A stretch of DNA of 64,000 bases from Raphanus sativus (GCF_000801105.2 NC_079517.1:22329579-22393578); one strand, 5' to 3'. Positions 35,511-46,635 are shown, counted from the first letter of the stretch. Notes: generated from the sequence alone by a model not told the origin. Numbers and translations are program-made.

Positions 35511-35592
35511 GAGTATGCATATAGATTATAGATTAGAATGATCACACTATTGCATGGTAGAGTCCTTAGGGTTATTTTAGTATTGAATTGGA

Positions 35593-35618
35593 CTCAGCTT
35601 GGCACGGGCTAAGCTGAG
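35593..35618 (+). repeat. perfect 8-bp inverted repeat in LTR of element 2
   Basis: CTCAGCTT (35593-35600) and AAGCTGAG (35611-35618) enclose a 10-nt loop. It recurs identically at 49381-49406. Confidence 0.8.
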
Positions 35619-35718
35619 ATGAACGGAATTAAGACTGAGTTAATAACCTGACTAGGACTAGGGCTAGGGTGCATCATGTTTTCTATTCTTGCTTGGTTAT
35701 CTGGTTGAGTGCAGGTTC

Positions 35719-35772
35719 CCGTTATCTTTAAAGATAGTTTCATAGCAGGAGGCTTAACTATCTGGGTAACGG
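35719..35772 (+). repeat. structured hairpin copy 1 (element 2, 5' LTR)
   Basis: Outer stem CCGTTATC/GGTAACGG, inner stem GATAGTT/AACTATC, apical GC/GC around the loop AGGAG. It is preceded by GCAGGTTC. See copies at 45502 and 45828; the matching 3' LTR copy is at 49507-49560. Confidence 0.8.
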
Positions 35773-36005
35773 TTTGATTGAGTAGTTGCTTGATAGATTA
35801 GATGCTTGCTTGTTTATTTATGCTTGTTGAGGTTAGTCAGCTCTTGGTAAGGGAGTGACTAACCGGTTGATTTGATTAACATTGATATTGTTATTTAGTT
35901 TATTATATGTTACTACTCGGGGTCCTAAGCCATGTAGGCTGGACTCCTGGTACTTTTGGTATGATGTTGAGTTGTGTTGATAGCTTGCCTGATCAGCAAT
36001 GCTAC

Positions 36006-36277
36006 GCGGCAAGGAAAGTTACGTAAGCATGTCCCCACGCGGCTTGGCAGAGAGGTTGCATAAAGCATGCTCTGTACGGGGAGGTTGCTAGAAAGCATGC
36101 TCCGTCATGTGGTATCCTTTGTGGGTATTACATGTTAGTTTGCGGCAAGGAAGGTTGCTAGAGTATGTCCCTACGCGGCTGGGCAGAGAGGTTGCATAAA
36201 GCATGCTCTGTACGGAGAGGTTGCTAGAAAGCATGCTTCGTCGTGTGACACCTTATCGGGGTTACATGTCAGTTTCA
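36006..36277 (+). repeat. 136-bp tandem duplication in LTR of element 2
   Basis: A unit starting GCGGCAAGGAA at 36006 is repeated at 36142 with scattered differences. Both contain three AGCATG(C/T) phrases next to GGTTGCTAGA or GGTTGCATAA. The same pair lies near 49793-50064 in the 3' LTR. Confidence 0.85.
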
Positions 36278-36560
36278 TTGGATGTTCTAGCTCGCGTGCC
36301 TTTGTGGCTGTGAGTTAGGTGTTCTGTGGTTGAGAAAGTGAGGAGTAAGGTTGTGATATTAAGTATAGCCATAGTGAGGCATATATTTATTATTATGCTA
36401 ATAGTGGATTATATTCCGCTGCTTATCTTGTGGGAACCGAAATTCGCACTGTCGATTTTAGTTAAGTTAATCGGAGGAAAGCTAAGTAAACCTAACTTTC
36501 CCTGAAGGTCCGGATTCTCTGCGACAACCAACGACAAGTGATCAAATAAATGCGGAAAGG

Positions 36561-36978
36561 TTTTATTAAGATTTGAGACTGGACCTTAAGGAAGGCTGCC
36601 TACGTACCCCTTTCGGGGATCAAGTCGGACGTAGTTTAGTTGGAGTTGTTTGAACAAGAGATCAAACTGCCTGGCGGAGTTCGTCTAGTACGAGCGTTAG
36701 TCATAGAAACGGGCATGTCGAGAATAATGCCTAGGGTTTCTATGTGCGGAACTCTAAGTACAACAAGGGTTTTGTTAAGAGTTGGGACTGGACCTTGAGA
36801 AAGGCTGCCTACGTACCCCTTTCGAGGATCAAGTCGGACGTAGTTCAGTTAGAAAGATTTGAACAAGAGATCGAACTGCCTGACGGAGTTCGTCTAGTAC
36901 GAGCGTTTGTCATAGAAACGGGCGTGTCGAGAATAACGCCTAGGGTTTCTATGTGCGGAACTCTGAGTAAAAGAATTG
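36561..36978. repeat. 209-bp tandem duplication within LTR of element 3
   Basis: Two units (36561-36769 and 36770-36978) share GGCTGCCTACGTACCCCTTT, GTTCGTCTAGTACGAGCGTT and CCTAGGGTTTCTATGTGCGG. The second LTR has the same pair at 43721-44138, so the duplication predates this insertion. Confidence 0.9.
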
Positions 36979-37727
36979 TTAGATTCTTCCGAAGGAACAG
37001 AAGTCTGTGGACAAGATGAAGGCAGAACGAGAGGCGGCCAGACGTCCTAGGTCATGCCTTGCTAGTCTAACCACCTAAGTTCTAAGTTCCCTCAGTCTAA
37101 AATCTCGGATCTGCTTTCCCTCTAGGATTTTTGCTCTCTCTTAATGATTTTCGCTCTGCCTTTCTTCCTCTCCCAAAGCTCCTTTATATACTCCTTCTTA
37201 TGACGGTCTATTCTCCTCCTGGGCCGCAAGGCGGGCTTCTTTCCATTTTCGTCGGCTTTCATCGGGAAACTTGACATTTATCTTCGGGAAATTTGACATT
37301 TATCCTTCCGGCAATTTAGCATTTATCTCGCTATGCAAAGATAAACGTAAATCGTCGTATCTATCTCAGATAATCGTAAACGGACTGTCCGATCGTGTTT
37401 AGTCCCTTTCGGGCCGTTTCCAGGACTTCCGTGGTTTTCTACGATCTCTCCGGAAGTTCTTCATTCATTCGTAGAGTTGAGACGAGTGGTGTCTTAAGAT
37501 AACCATCGCTGTTTCGTACGAAGAATTTAAGATCTTCCTTCCGGTTGATACCTTACGAGTTTCCGAAGTGTTTCCGACGGTCTTTGATTGGAGTAAGGAC
37601 TGGAGTTTCGTACACGGAATCTCGATGATTCGTCCTGCGAGGACTTGAGAAAAACTCAAAGTACAAACTTCAGACTGCCGGGGACTGGGATTCGTGTACC
37701 GAAGATCGTTATCCGAAGACCCGAGCC

Positions 37728-38110
37728 AGCACGGGGCTAGCCGCCCGGCGGCCATGGCCAGCACGGGCGGTAGCCGCCGGCGGCCACGGCCAGCACGGGG
37801 CTAGCCGCCCGGCGGCCACGGCCAGCACGGGCGCTAGCCGCCGGCGGCCACGGCCAGCACGGGGCTAGCCGCCCGGCGGCCACAGCCAGCACGGGCGCTA
37901 GCCGCCGGCGGCCACGGCCAGCACGGGGCTAGCCGCCCGGCGGCCACGGCCAGCACGGGCGCTAGCCGCCGGCGGCCACGGCCAGCACGGGGCTATCCGC
38001 CCGGCGGCCACGGCCAGCACGGGCGCTAGCCGCCGGCGGCCACGGCCAGCACGGGCGCTAGCCGCCGGCGGCCACGGCCAGCACGGGGGCTAGCCGCCCG
38101 GCGGCTACGA
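37728..38110. repeat. GC-rich 32-bp minisatellite, alternating unit types
   Basis: About twelve 32-bp units with the core GCTAGCCGCC and spacer CACGGCCAGCACGGG. Two variants alternate for much of the array (GGGGCTAGCCGCCCGGCGGC and GGGCGCTAGCCGCCGGCGGC), giving a 64-bp higher-order period. Each unit contains GCCGCCGGCGGC-type self-complementary sequence. The partner LTR has about five units (44882-45050). Confidence 0.9.
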
Positions 38111-38494
38111 CCTGCACGTGCGTCTCGACGAGGGCTTCGATTTGATATGTTGATCGTTTTCTGGGTCCTCACGGTTTGAGAGAACGGGCTCTTTGAAGTT
38201 TCCCGGCGGCAAGGACCAGCACGGGTCTTAGCCGCCCGGCGGCCAGGACCAGCACGGGGGCTAGCCGGCGGCGGCCAGGACCAGCACGTGCGTCTCGACG
38301 AGGGCTTCGATTTGATATCTTGATCGTTCTCTGGGTCCTCACGGTTTGAGAGAACGGGCTCTTTGAAGTTTCAAGGCGGATTCCTTGTCGTTCGGCCTAT
38401 CCAAACTTAGATCACTTCCCGTTTCTTCCTTATTCTTTCGTATGACAAATAGACTTAGCCGTTGATTTCGAGATAACCGTTTTTGACCCCAACA

Positions 38495-41400
38495 GTTAGC
38501 CCCCCAGCATGCAAGATGCGGGAGCGATCTTGCGGGCGGAAGATTATGAGTTGAAAATCGAAATTTTTGGCTAAGAGTATTTCATTGCGGAAATCCACAT
38601 CACCTTTGATTGGCGATCTTGAACGTGACGTCGGGAAGACCGTGAGTTCGTTGCTCAACTTCGACTCGATTCTTGCTGGTCTGAAATCCGTGTGCACCCT
38701 TGTCCTGCATTCGGAGGGTTCGGAGGACCAGGACCACGCAGTCAAGGATCGCGAAGCCGGCGCATATGAGACATGCAGTGGTGGTGCGACCAATGGAGGC
38801 GACGGTGAGACCGTTCCTACTTTGGGTGAGTTTTGAGGATGAAGGTGATGCTCCGGGGAGCGTCTAGGTTTATCAATCCCTTTAGAGATTTTTATTTTGA
38901 TTACATTTCGGCCGTTGGTTGGCCATTATGTATGATTTCGGGACTGGCCGTTGGTGGCTTTGAGTCCCTGCCCTTTTTAGGGCGTTGTATTGAACTCGCG
39001 GTATGCATTTATAAAATATTTTGCGTTTAGAACTTCTGTTTGTCGAAGTTAGAGGGGCAGGGTGTGAGTTGTCGTCTCATTCCTGCCTCCCTGACGATCA
39101 CCGTATCCGTAGTTTGTACAAAGCGAGATTTTCCTGCGGTTTACGATTTACGCGAAAATTCGTGAAAACGTTCAGACTTGAGTGAAGAGACAAGTTTTGG
39201 GATCTCGCGTCGTTGACGCTTTGCCTATGAGATGTTAAGATACCAGCAAGGCTGGGTTTAGGGCAAGACCTAGGTTTACTCTCAGACTGAGGCTGTGCGA
39301 TGACAAATCGGCTTTCGTTTTGCCTGTTTGTGATTTTAACCTGATTCGTACCGTTTTAAAATCCGCGAAGTGGTATCGGCTTATATGATTTGTCTGGGCA
39401 CGAATCGAGCTACTTCCTTTACGAAGTGCTGAACCAAATTTGGATTTTTTGTATAGCGCGCTATGGGATCCTTGTCGGATGTAAAAGAGCCTACCCTTAG
39501 GTGGCTTGTCTGTTTAGGACGTTAGAGTTCGTTTGTTGTGATCAGCAACAACGAAATGATGCCGTTTTGAAGGCGTATGAATTTGTTATCGAAAAATGTT
39601 TATCCGAGCACGAAGCGACGTCTCGCAGTGCTGTGATTTTATTTTTCTCATGCCATAAGAGGATTATGGGCTTTCGCTTATGATTTGATTTATACTTTCG
39701 TCAAGTGTTAAAGATAGAATCCGAGTAGTCACTTCGGATTGTGATTTTGTCGCTTGGTCCGTATGCTACTTTTTAGAGAGCGATTTTAGGTGTAAGCGAT
39801 GAGAGACATGTGTCTGGATGTGATAATCGTTTCATGGATACTGGATCCGTTGTCGCAGCCGTTTAGTAGTTGGCGAATTGTGTTGAGGATTTAGGACCGA
39901 AGGGTCGCGTAAATTTTACCGGGGGGGGGGGGGGAAGCGTCTAACTTCACTATGTTTCGTGAAGTGTTGGCCTTCTGAGATTTGTTTTTGTAAGAATGAC
40001 TCGTATAGCTCTGGGAGCTTTGCTACGAGCGTTTCTTTTCGTGCCGCGTTTTATGGGGCGTATAGAACTTAATCGATTTGATGATAAGTTTAAGATTTTC
40101 CGTTTAACCATTTGGTTGTTAGGATCGAGTTTCGTTATCGTATGATTTCCGATTTTGGGTTATACGACAAACTGCTTGCATAATATCCGTTTGTCGTTTT
40201 ACGACAAATCGTGGATTGTCTTTTTTTAGCCGTTACATGGTTGGAGCGGTGGTCGCTAAGTATTGTAGACCGGCATGGAGGCTGACTTCAGCCGTTTAGC
40301 CAAGGAAGTCGTTGGTAAAAGACCAGTCCATGACCCTTTGTGTTACCGTTAAGATCGTGTTTAGTTGACGATTGTCCTTAATGGCGATGTCGAGTGCATG
40401 TTCGGGCTTTATGGAAAGACGTAGTTGGCCGAGGGCCGAATAGAGTTCGTCGAGATAGACATGCCAATCATAGAGGAGTTTTCCAAGTTATGGGTGATGG
40501 CTTTTCGAAACGATTTTCCACTTTAGGTTTCGTTTTTTTGGCGAAAGTTGCTTCGGGTTACTCATGAAGTTTTACCGAAGGTTATTTCGTTAATTTTGTA
40601 GCTCTCCGTCGTGCCATTAGTCTCACGGAAGCGGAAAGAGTATGCCAAGGATGCGCGGCGATCGTTTCTCGGTTTTTCGAGAGATTAGATCGGTTTGCGC
40701 GTTATGCCTAAACAGTCAAGGAACAATAGAACGAAACTGGAAGAAAATGCCTAAGACTTAGCTAGCTAGACTTTCCACCTAGGTCCTAAGTTCCCTAAAT
40801 TTTACGGCGGTTTACAAGACGTTCCCATTCCTTTCCTATGATAAAATTTTCTAAGTCGGACATACCTTAGTCTCATTGATTACTCGAGATTGCCTCATGT
40901 CCGTTCCTCTTTGTCTTCTAACGTTTTATTGTCAAAGGTCTTCGCCTAAGTTCATATCCTCGTTTCCTCGTACTGCTGGTTAAATCGACCATGTACCCGA
41001 AGGAATAGTGCAGAATCGTTGAAGCAAAGGGAGGAGAAGTAGGCGAAACTCGAAGAAGGCTAAGGTGGGCGGACAAGCGAAAATGATTGGCAAGACGTCA
41101 CTTGAGTGAGACTTGATATTTCGTCAAGCTATGAGTGAACTGGTCAGGTCAAGAAGCTTATGATATTGTTTTTCTTTACGAATGATATTTCGTAAAATAT
41201 TGCCGAGCTTTTACTTTACGAGAGTTTTTCAACAAAATGTTGTCGAGTTAATTTTACAGAAACTGTTTCGTAAAATGTTGTCGAGTTTAGTCGCGCAGAA
41301 GCTGTCTCGTGAAGTATTGTCTAGGATTATTTTACGAAAGGTGCAAAGTATTGGATTGGACTATCGTCGGAATAGTTTTGCGAGGATTTGCCGTGCTTGA

Positions 41401-42551
41401 CGAATGTTGTGTCGCCCGATAACCAGCGCAGTACGGGTGCGCTAGTCGTCCGGCGCCTAGAGGCAGCACGGGGGCTAGCCAACACTTGGATGTCGAGTCT
41501 TTCGGAAGATCTTCGATCCATTGCCGAGGGAAATGGTGTTTTAAGATAACCATCACCGTTTTATACGAAGTCTTCCTGTCCGTTGACGTCTTATGGATTC
41601 TTCGAAATCTTGGAGCAAGAGAAGGAGTTTTGTTTGCGGGATCTCGGAAAGTCGCAAAACACGGATTTCTGACGACCCGGGGGCCTAGAACTTACGCACG
41701 AAGACTAGCCGTCCGACGGCCCGAGCCAGCACGGGGCTAGCCGCCCGGCGACCACGGCCAGCACGGGCGCTAGCCGCCGGCCAGTGCGGGGCTAGCCGCC
41801 GGCGGCCACGGCCAGCACGGGCGCTAGCCGCCGGCGGCCATGGCTAGCACGGGGCTAGCCGCCCGGCGGCCATGGCCAGCACGGGCGCTAGCCGCCGGCG
41901 GCCACGGCCAGCACGGGGCTAGCCGCCCGGCGGCCACGCCCACGACCGGAGTCGGCTGCTCGGTTCCTTCGACTTGTGCGTGTTTTTGCGTTCTTGTTTG
42001 TTTTCCGTAGGTTTTTCCTTGTGTAGAAAATGTTTCTTAGAACGTTGTTGACCTTTTATTTTACGAGAGTTATTTCACAAAATGTTGTCGAGTTAATTTT
42101 ACGGAAACTGTTTTGTAAAATGTTGTCGAGTTTAATCATGCAAAAGTGTCTCGTGAAATATTTTCGAGAATTTATTTTACGAAAGGTGTTCCGTAAAATG
42201 TTATCGAATTTTATCATTAGAAACGATGATTGGTAACCCGATCAGTCGTGCTTTCTGTTTCATGAGTAGTTTGGGGTTTCTCCGCGATTTCCAGGAGAAA
42301 TTCTAAAAAGCATTTTCAGTCGAAACTCTACTTGGTAATCAGACCGTCATATCAGCTTTGGGCTCGATCCTTCCTAAAATCGTATGTGGGTCGTTTAGCC
42401 GTGATTCGGGCCCCTTTTGGGCTGTCTTGGGCCTTAGACGTTTTTACGATTTTTCTTTAGAAAAAGCCGTCGATGTGACGCTGGTTTTTCCGAAAGGTTT
42501 CAATTCCCCGTATAGTTAAGGCAACTGGTGTTCAAGCTAACCATAGCCGTT
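38495..42551 (-). other. non-coding 3' internal region of gypsy element 3
   Basis: No protein frame of this element is found here; open frames of 60-110 codons are unrelated to Gag-Pol and scattered over all frames. The region contains a run of 14 G (39921-39934), two related tandem blocks (41182-41345 and 42030-42225), and stretches resembling parts of its own LTR, including a minisatellite copy (41728-41940) and an AAGATAACCATC...TTTATACGAAG phrase near 41541. A long repeat-rich segment between pol and the 3' LTR is characteristic of the Tat/Ogre group. Confidence 0.75.
41182..42225. repeat. duplicated block of ~35-bp TTTTACGA/GTTGTCGAG repeats
   Basis: In each of two blocks (41182-41345 and 42030-42225), four to five diverged units carry CGTAAAATGTTGTCGAGTT. 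The two blocks are clearly related to each other and flank a minisatellite copy, suggesting a segmental duplication inside the element. Confidence 0.75.
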
Positions 42552-42857
42552 TTATACGGCAGGCAGGAATCCGTCTCCATTACCAAGTCTTTTTATGAAT
42601 TTTACCGAAGTCTTTCTTAGATAATCCCAAACGAGGGGGGTTGTGTCCATGGACGATAGGAGTTTGTTTCCTGCGGTTGTCTCGACCAGACGGTCGATGT
42701 GCGGAAGCGGAAAACAATCCTTCGGGCATGCTTTGTTGAGATCAGTAAAGTCGACGCACACTTGCCATTTAAGGTTCTTCTTGAGACATGCGGTGAGTTC
42801 TGCTTTCAATAGATTGCGGAGATTGGATTGCGGAGATTGGCTCCAATCTCCACGCAC
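42552..42857 (-). pseudogene. gypsy 3 reverse transcriptase, first third only
   Basis: The frame encodes LKKNLKWQVCVDFTDLNKAC then PKDCFPLPHIDRLVETTAGN and LLSSMD, the fingers region of a Tat-type RT. The sequence then departs from RT (TTPLVWDYLRKTS), so the catalytic DD motif, RNase H and integrase are missing. The deletion junction is near 42650. It overlaps the end of the protease open frame by about 50 bp in another frame. Confidence 0.85.
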
Positions 42858-43522
42858 CGCTCTGGGTTAGTCTCGTCGAGGCAGACCGAAATTACTGGTT
42901 CGCAAGTGGGCTCACGTTTTCCTTCCAGGACCTCAGCTCTTTGCGACTGCCAGAAGATTTCTGGAGGGTCCTGCGATGCTGGTTCGTGAGTTGCTTGCTT
43001 TTTTGGGTTAGTTTCGGACTCAGAGTTTTTTCGTTTTAACCCAGCGGCCAAGCAGACTTGCGGCGCTTTACGATCTCCTTGTATTGTTTCAACTCTGAGG
43101 AGGGTCGGAAATTTGAGGCACAGATGGAAAGTCGAGGGGATTGCTCGCAAGGAATTTAACCACGGAGTCCCGACGATCGCGTTATATGCTGCTGGACCGT
43201 CGACTACCAAAAACTCCACCATCTTCGTGACGCTCCCGGCTCTGACCGAGAGATCGACTGAGCCGAGGGTCATTGTGATGTTTCCTGAGAGTCCGATTAT
43301 TGGGTTGGGATCGTCCGTGATAGCGCTTAGGTCGATTCCCATCCTCTCGAGAGCGTTCTTATATATAATATTTGTCAAGCATCCGGTGTCGACCAATATT
43401 CTTGCTACGTCGATGTCCTGGATCGTTAGTCTGATAACGAGGAGTTCGTTGTGAGGTTTGGCTTGACCAGCCGTTGCTCTGTCCCCGAATGACACGATGT
43501 TGCGGACAGGTGATGTGGCCAT
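42806..43522 (-). pseudogene. gypsy 3 retropepsin-like protease region
   Basis: The ATG at 43522 lies only 66 bp inside the LTR, so gag has been removed. Residues ~25-150 form the retropepsin fold: LLVIRLTIQDIDVARILVDT with active-site DTG, a hydrophobic flap region, and VVDGPAAYNAIVGTPWLNSL. The usual Ser after DTG is Cys here (DTGCLT). Residues 165-238 are a charged linker leading toward RT (CVEIGANLRNP). It is a remnant of a larger polyprotein and would lack its substrate. Confidence 0.85.
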
Positions 43523-43588
43523 GCTGTTGTTACCAATCGTAGGTTTTTGAGTAAGAGAATCCGACCCCCCCTCCTTCTAGCGCCAAAC

Positions 43589-45431
43589 TGTGGGAACCGA
43601 AATTCGCACTGTCGATTTTAGTTAAGTTAATCGGAGGAAAGCTAAGTAAACCTAACTTTCCCTGAAGGTCCGGATTCTCTGCGACAACCAACGACAAGTG
43701 ATCAAATAAATGCGGAAAGGTTTTATTAAGATTTGAGACTGGACCTTAAGGAAGGCTGCCTACGTACCCCTTTCGGGGATCAAGTCGGACGTAGTTCAGT
43801 TGGAGTTGTTTGAACAAGAGATCAAACTGCCTGGCGGAGTTCGTCTAGTACGAGCGTTAGTCATAGAAACGGGCATGTCGAGAATAATGCCTAGGGTTTC
43901 TATGTGCGGAACTCTAAGTACAACAAGGGTTTTGTTAAGAGTTGGGACTGGACCTTGAGAAAGGCTGCCTACGTACCCCTTTCGAGGATCAAGTCGGACG
44001 TAGTTCAGTTAGAAAGATTTGAACAAGAGATCGAACTGCCTGACGGAGTTCGTCTAGTACGAGCGTTTGTCATAGAAACGGGCGTGTCGAGAATAACGCC
44101 TAGGGTTTCTATGTGCGGAACTCTGAGTAAAAGAATTGTTAGATTCTTCCGAAGGAACAGAAGTCTGTGGACAAGATGAAGGCAGAACGAGAGGCGGCCA
44201 GACGTCCTAGGTCATGCCTTGCTAGTCTAACCACCTAAGTTCTAAGTTCCCTCAGTCTAAAATCTCGGATCTGTTTTCCCTCTAGGATTTTTGCTCTCTC
44301 TTAATGATTTTCGCTCTGCCTTTCTTCCTCTCCCAAAGCTCCTTTATATACTCCTTCTTATGACGGTCTATTCTCCTCCTGGGCCGCAAGGCGGGCTTCT
44401 TTCCATTTTCGTCGGCTTTCATCGGGAAACTTGACATTTATCTTCGGGAAATTTGACATTTATCCTTCCGGCAATTTAGCATTTATCTCGCTATGCAAAG
44501 ATAAACGTAAATCGTCGTATCTATCTCAGATAATCGTAAACGGACTGTCCGATCGTGTTTAGTCCCTTTCGGGCCGTTTCCAGGACTTCCGTGGTTTTCT
44601 ACGATCTCTCCGGAAGTTCTTCATTCATTCGTAGAGTTGAGACGAGTGGTGTCTTAAGATAACCATCGCTGTTTCGTACGAAGAATTTAAGATCTTCCTT
44701 CCGGTTGATACCTTACGAGTTTCCGAAGTGTTTCCGACGGTCTTTGATTGGAGTAAGGACTGGAGTTTCGTACACGGAATCTCGATGATTCGTCCTGCGA
44801 GGACTTGAGAAAAACTCAAAGTACAAACTTCAGACTGCCGGGGACTGGGATTCGTGTACCGAAGATCGTTATCCGAAGATCCGAGCCAGCACGGGGCTAG
44901 CCGCCCGGCGGCCACGGCCAGCACGGGCGGTAGCCGCCGGCGGCCACGGCCAGCACGGGGCTAGCCGCCCGGCGGCCACGGCCAGCACGGGCGCTAGCCG
45001 CCGGCGGCCACGGCCAGCACGGGGGCTAGCCGCCCGGCGGCTACAACCAGCACGTGCGTCTCGACGAGGGCTTCGATTTGATATGTTGATCATTTTCTGG
45101 GTCCTCACGGTTTTGAGAGAACGGGCTCTTTGAAGTTTCCCGGCGGCAAGGACCAGCACGGGGGCTTAGTCGCCGGCGGCCAGGACCAGCACGGGGGCTA
45201 GCCGCCGGCGGCCAGGACCAGCACGTGCGTCTCGACGAGGGCTTCGATTTGATATCTTGATCGTTCTCTGGGTCCTCACGGTTTGAGAGAACGGGCTCTT
45301 TGAAGTTTCAAGGCGGATTCCTTGTCGTTCGGTCTATCCAAACTTAGATCACTTCCCGTTTCTTCCTTATTCTTTCGTATGACAAATAGACTTAGCCGTT
45401 GATTTCGAGATAACCGTTTTTGACCCCAACA
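43589..45431 (-). repeat. 5' LTR of gypsy element 3
   Basis: Same boundaries and content as the copy at 36429-38494 but 223 bp shorter. The shortfall equals seven 32-bp minisatellite units less one base. Confidence 0.93.
44882..45050. repeat. GC-rich minisatellite, short allele in second LTR of element 3
   Basis: About five 32-bp units of the same alternating types as at 37728-38110, followed by the shared CACGTGCGTCTCGACGAGG segment, which itself recurs further right. Confidence 0.9.
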
Positions 45432-45501
45432 TATCTTATTTATGTTAGTCTCGAGTGATGATTATTATTGTGATTGTGGTTGATGATTTACTTGCAGGTT
45501 C

Positions 45502-45554
45502 CCGTTACTTGAAGTTAGATCATGGCAGGAGGCCAAGTCTAACTTAGTAACTGG
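45502..45554 (+). repeat. structured hairpin copy 2 (element 2, 5' LTR)
   Basis: Outer stem GTTACT/AGTAAC (plus CC/GG with one bulged base), inner stem AGTTAGA/TCTAACT, apical TGGC/GCCA around AGGAG, preceded by GCAGGTTC. The 3' LTR copy is at 50283-50335. Confidence 0.8.
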
Positions 45555-45827
45555 TTTATTAGATAGTAGTTGTGATTGTTGATTGGATATTGTTTAGTGT
45601 AGGCCTGATGTTGGCATGTATGTGTCTGAAGGATTGCTTGTGAAGGATGGTGGATATTAAAGCTATGTGGTATCATTGGTTGGCCGATCATGTTCTTGTC
45701 TGATTGTTGGTCGACCGATTGATGATACTTGTATAGTCTAGATGTCTAACACTACACGAGTATTGAACTCAGGCGTATATATGGTTAACTAGGGGATTGG
45801 TTGTTGACTTGTTTTTCATGCAGGGTC

Positions 45828-45879
45828 CTGTTACTCGAAGTTAGGCAATGGCAGGAGGCCATGTCTAACTCAGTAACAG
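45828..45879 (+). repeat. structured hairpin copy 3 (element 2, 5' LTR)
   Basis: Outer stem CTGTTACT/AGTAACAG (8 bp), inner stem AGTTAG/CTAACT, apical ATGGC/GCCAT around AGGAG, preceded by GCAGGGTC. The 3' LTR copy is at 50609-50660. Confidence 0.8.
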
Positions 45880-46623
45880 TTTGTGTAGCCTTAGTTTAGA
45901 TTTCTTGCTAAGGCTATATTGATTGTTATTTTAGGTTGTCTGGGTTAGTTCTAGGTTGGGGTAGAGGTAGCCAGCTCACTGAGTAACATTAGGTTACTCA
46001 TCCATCTCTGTTGTCCTTTTTGCATGTTTCTTTAGTAGGACGATCGGATAGCTTGGTGCTGGACGTTAGGACCACCGGTGTAGATTTGCTTGCCTTTTGT
46101 TAAACGGTATTTTTGATTTGCGTTTAGTTGACTAGATTTTGGCGTTAGGCCGGGACCGGTCTCGAATTATTCAATGTATGAATATTTCTTTGAATCAATA
46201 AAGTAATTGTTTTATATGCGCTTCATGAGTACTCTGATATTTGACTAGTCCGGTCTAACACAACGTTAGGTCGTTGTACGGGTTGAAAAGCCTTAGGCCT
46301 CGATCTAACGGAAAACGTTAACTCTTGATACGGGTTGCAAAGCCTTATGTCTTGAGTTAGCGGGACGAGTTAGTGGATGAACTGGTCTAAGTCGTGGAGT
46401 AAATTTTGTGACTGTGACCGGATCGTCCCTAGCCCGTCACGTAGCGCTTCCGGACCATGGTGTTGGGTTGGACGGTCAGTCATGTTCTTGTTTCATTGTT
46501 GGCTGGCCGGTTGGCCTTTCATCTCCAACCCTTGGCGTTGGTCGCTCCGTCGGTCATGTTCTTGTTTGATTGTTGGCCGGTGGTTCGACCTATGTCTAGG
46601 ACGGTTCGGGGGTGTTACAGTGG

Positions 46624-46635
46624 TGGTATCAGAGC
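46624..46635 (+). other. primer binding site of gypsy element 2
   Basis: TGGTATCAGAGC lies 4 nt after the 5' LTR end and is the complement of the 3' end of plant initiator tRNA-Met. Confidence 0.9.

Larger units (their letters stand above)
36429..38494 (-). repeat. 3' LTR of gypsy element 3
   Basis: Starts TGTGGGAACCGAAATTCG and ends GACCCCAACA. It contains a 209-bp tandem duplication and a longer version of the GC-rich minisatellite than its partner. Confidence 0.93.
36429..45431 (-). mobile_element. gypsy element 3, Tat-like, gag-less
   Basis: LTRs at 36429-38494 (2066 bp) and 43589-45431 (1843 bp) are flanked by TATCT at 36424-36428 and 45432-45436. It reads on the minus strand: a primer-site region (complement of 43569-43588, GTTTGGCGCTAGAAGGAGGG) lies just inside the right LTR and a polypurine tract (complement of GTTAGCCCCCCAGC) just inside the left. 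Only protease and the start of RT remain; gag and most of pol are gone and about 4 kb of repeat-rich non-coding DNA fills the 3' side. LTRs differ at only about ten sites apart from a repeat-number change, so this is the youngest insertion of the nest. Confidence 0.93.
33625..46619 (+). repeat. 5' LTR of gypsy element 2, interrupted by element 3
   Basis: Begins TGTGATAACCCGCCCTT and ends GGTTCGGGGGTGTTACA. The interval 36429-45431 is the inserted element 3 and 45432-45436 its second TATCT. A TATATATACCC box (34690-34700) followed by a CTCCACACACC leader and an (AG)n run resembles a promoter and transcription start. The LTR also carries a 45-bp tandem array, a 136-bp duplication and three covarying hairpins. 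Confidence 0.92.

Noticed and set aside
35107..35520. Minus-strand frame of 137 codons with a 15-residue repeat (NSQNYPKFQVEFKQA)
   Set aside because: It is the antisense reading of a 45-bp tandem array in the LTR of gypsy 2 and recurs at 48895-49308. No start context or protein family fits.
36744..37019. 91-codon frame present identically in both LTRs of gypsy 3 (also 43904)
   Set aside because: It overlaps the 209-bp duplication; the identity reflects LTR identity and not coding constraint.
38567..38836. 89-codon plus-strand frame starting MAKSISLRKSTS
   Set aside because: Antisense to gypsy 3 and next to its polypurine tract. No family motif; opposite strand also open.
39921..39934. Run of 14 G (and 16 C at 53957-53972) as G-quadruplex regulators
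   Set aside because: Homopolymer runs of this length are error-prone in sequencing and no multi-tract G4 pattern surrounds them.
44869..45159. Arg/Ala-rich minus-strand frame in the GC-rich repeat
   Set aside because: By-product of the 32-bp minisatellite; GC-rich repeats keep all frames open.
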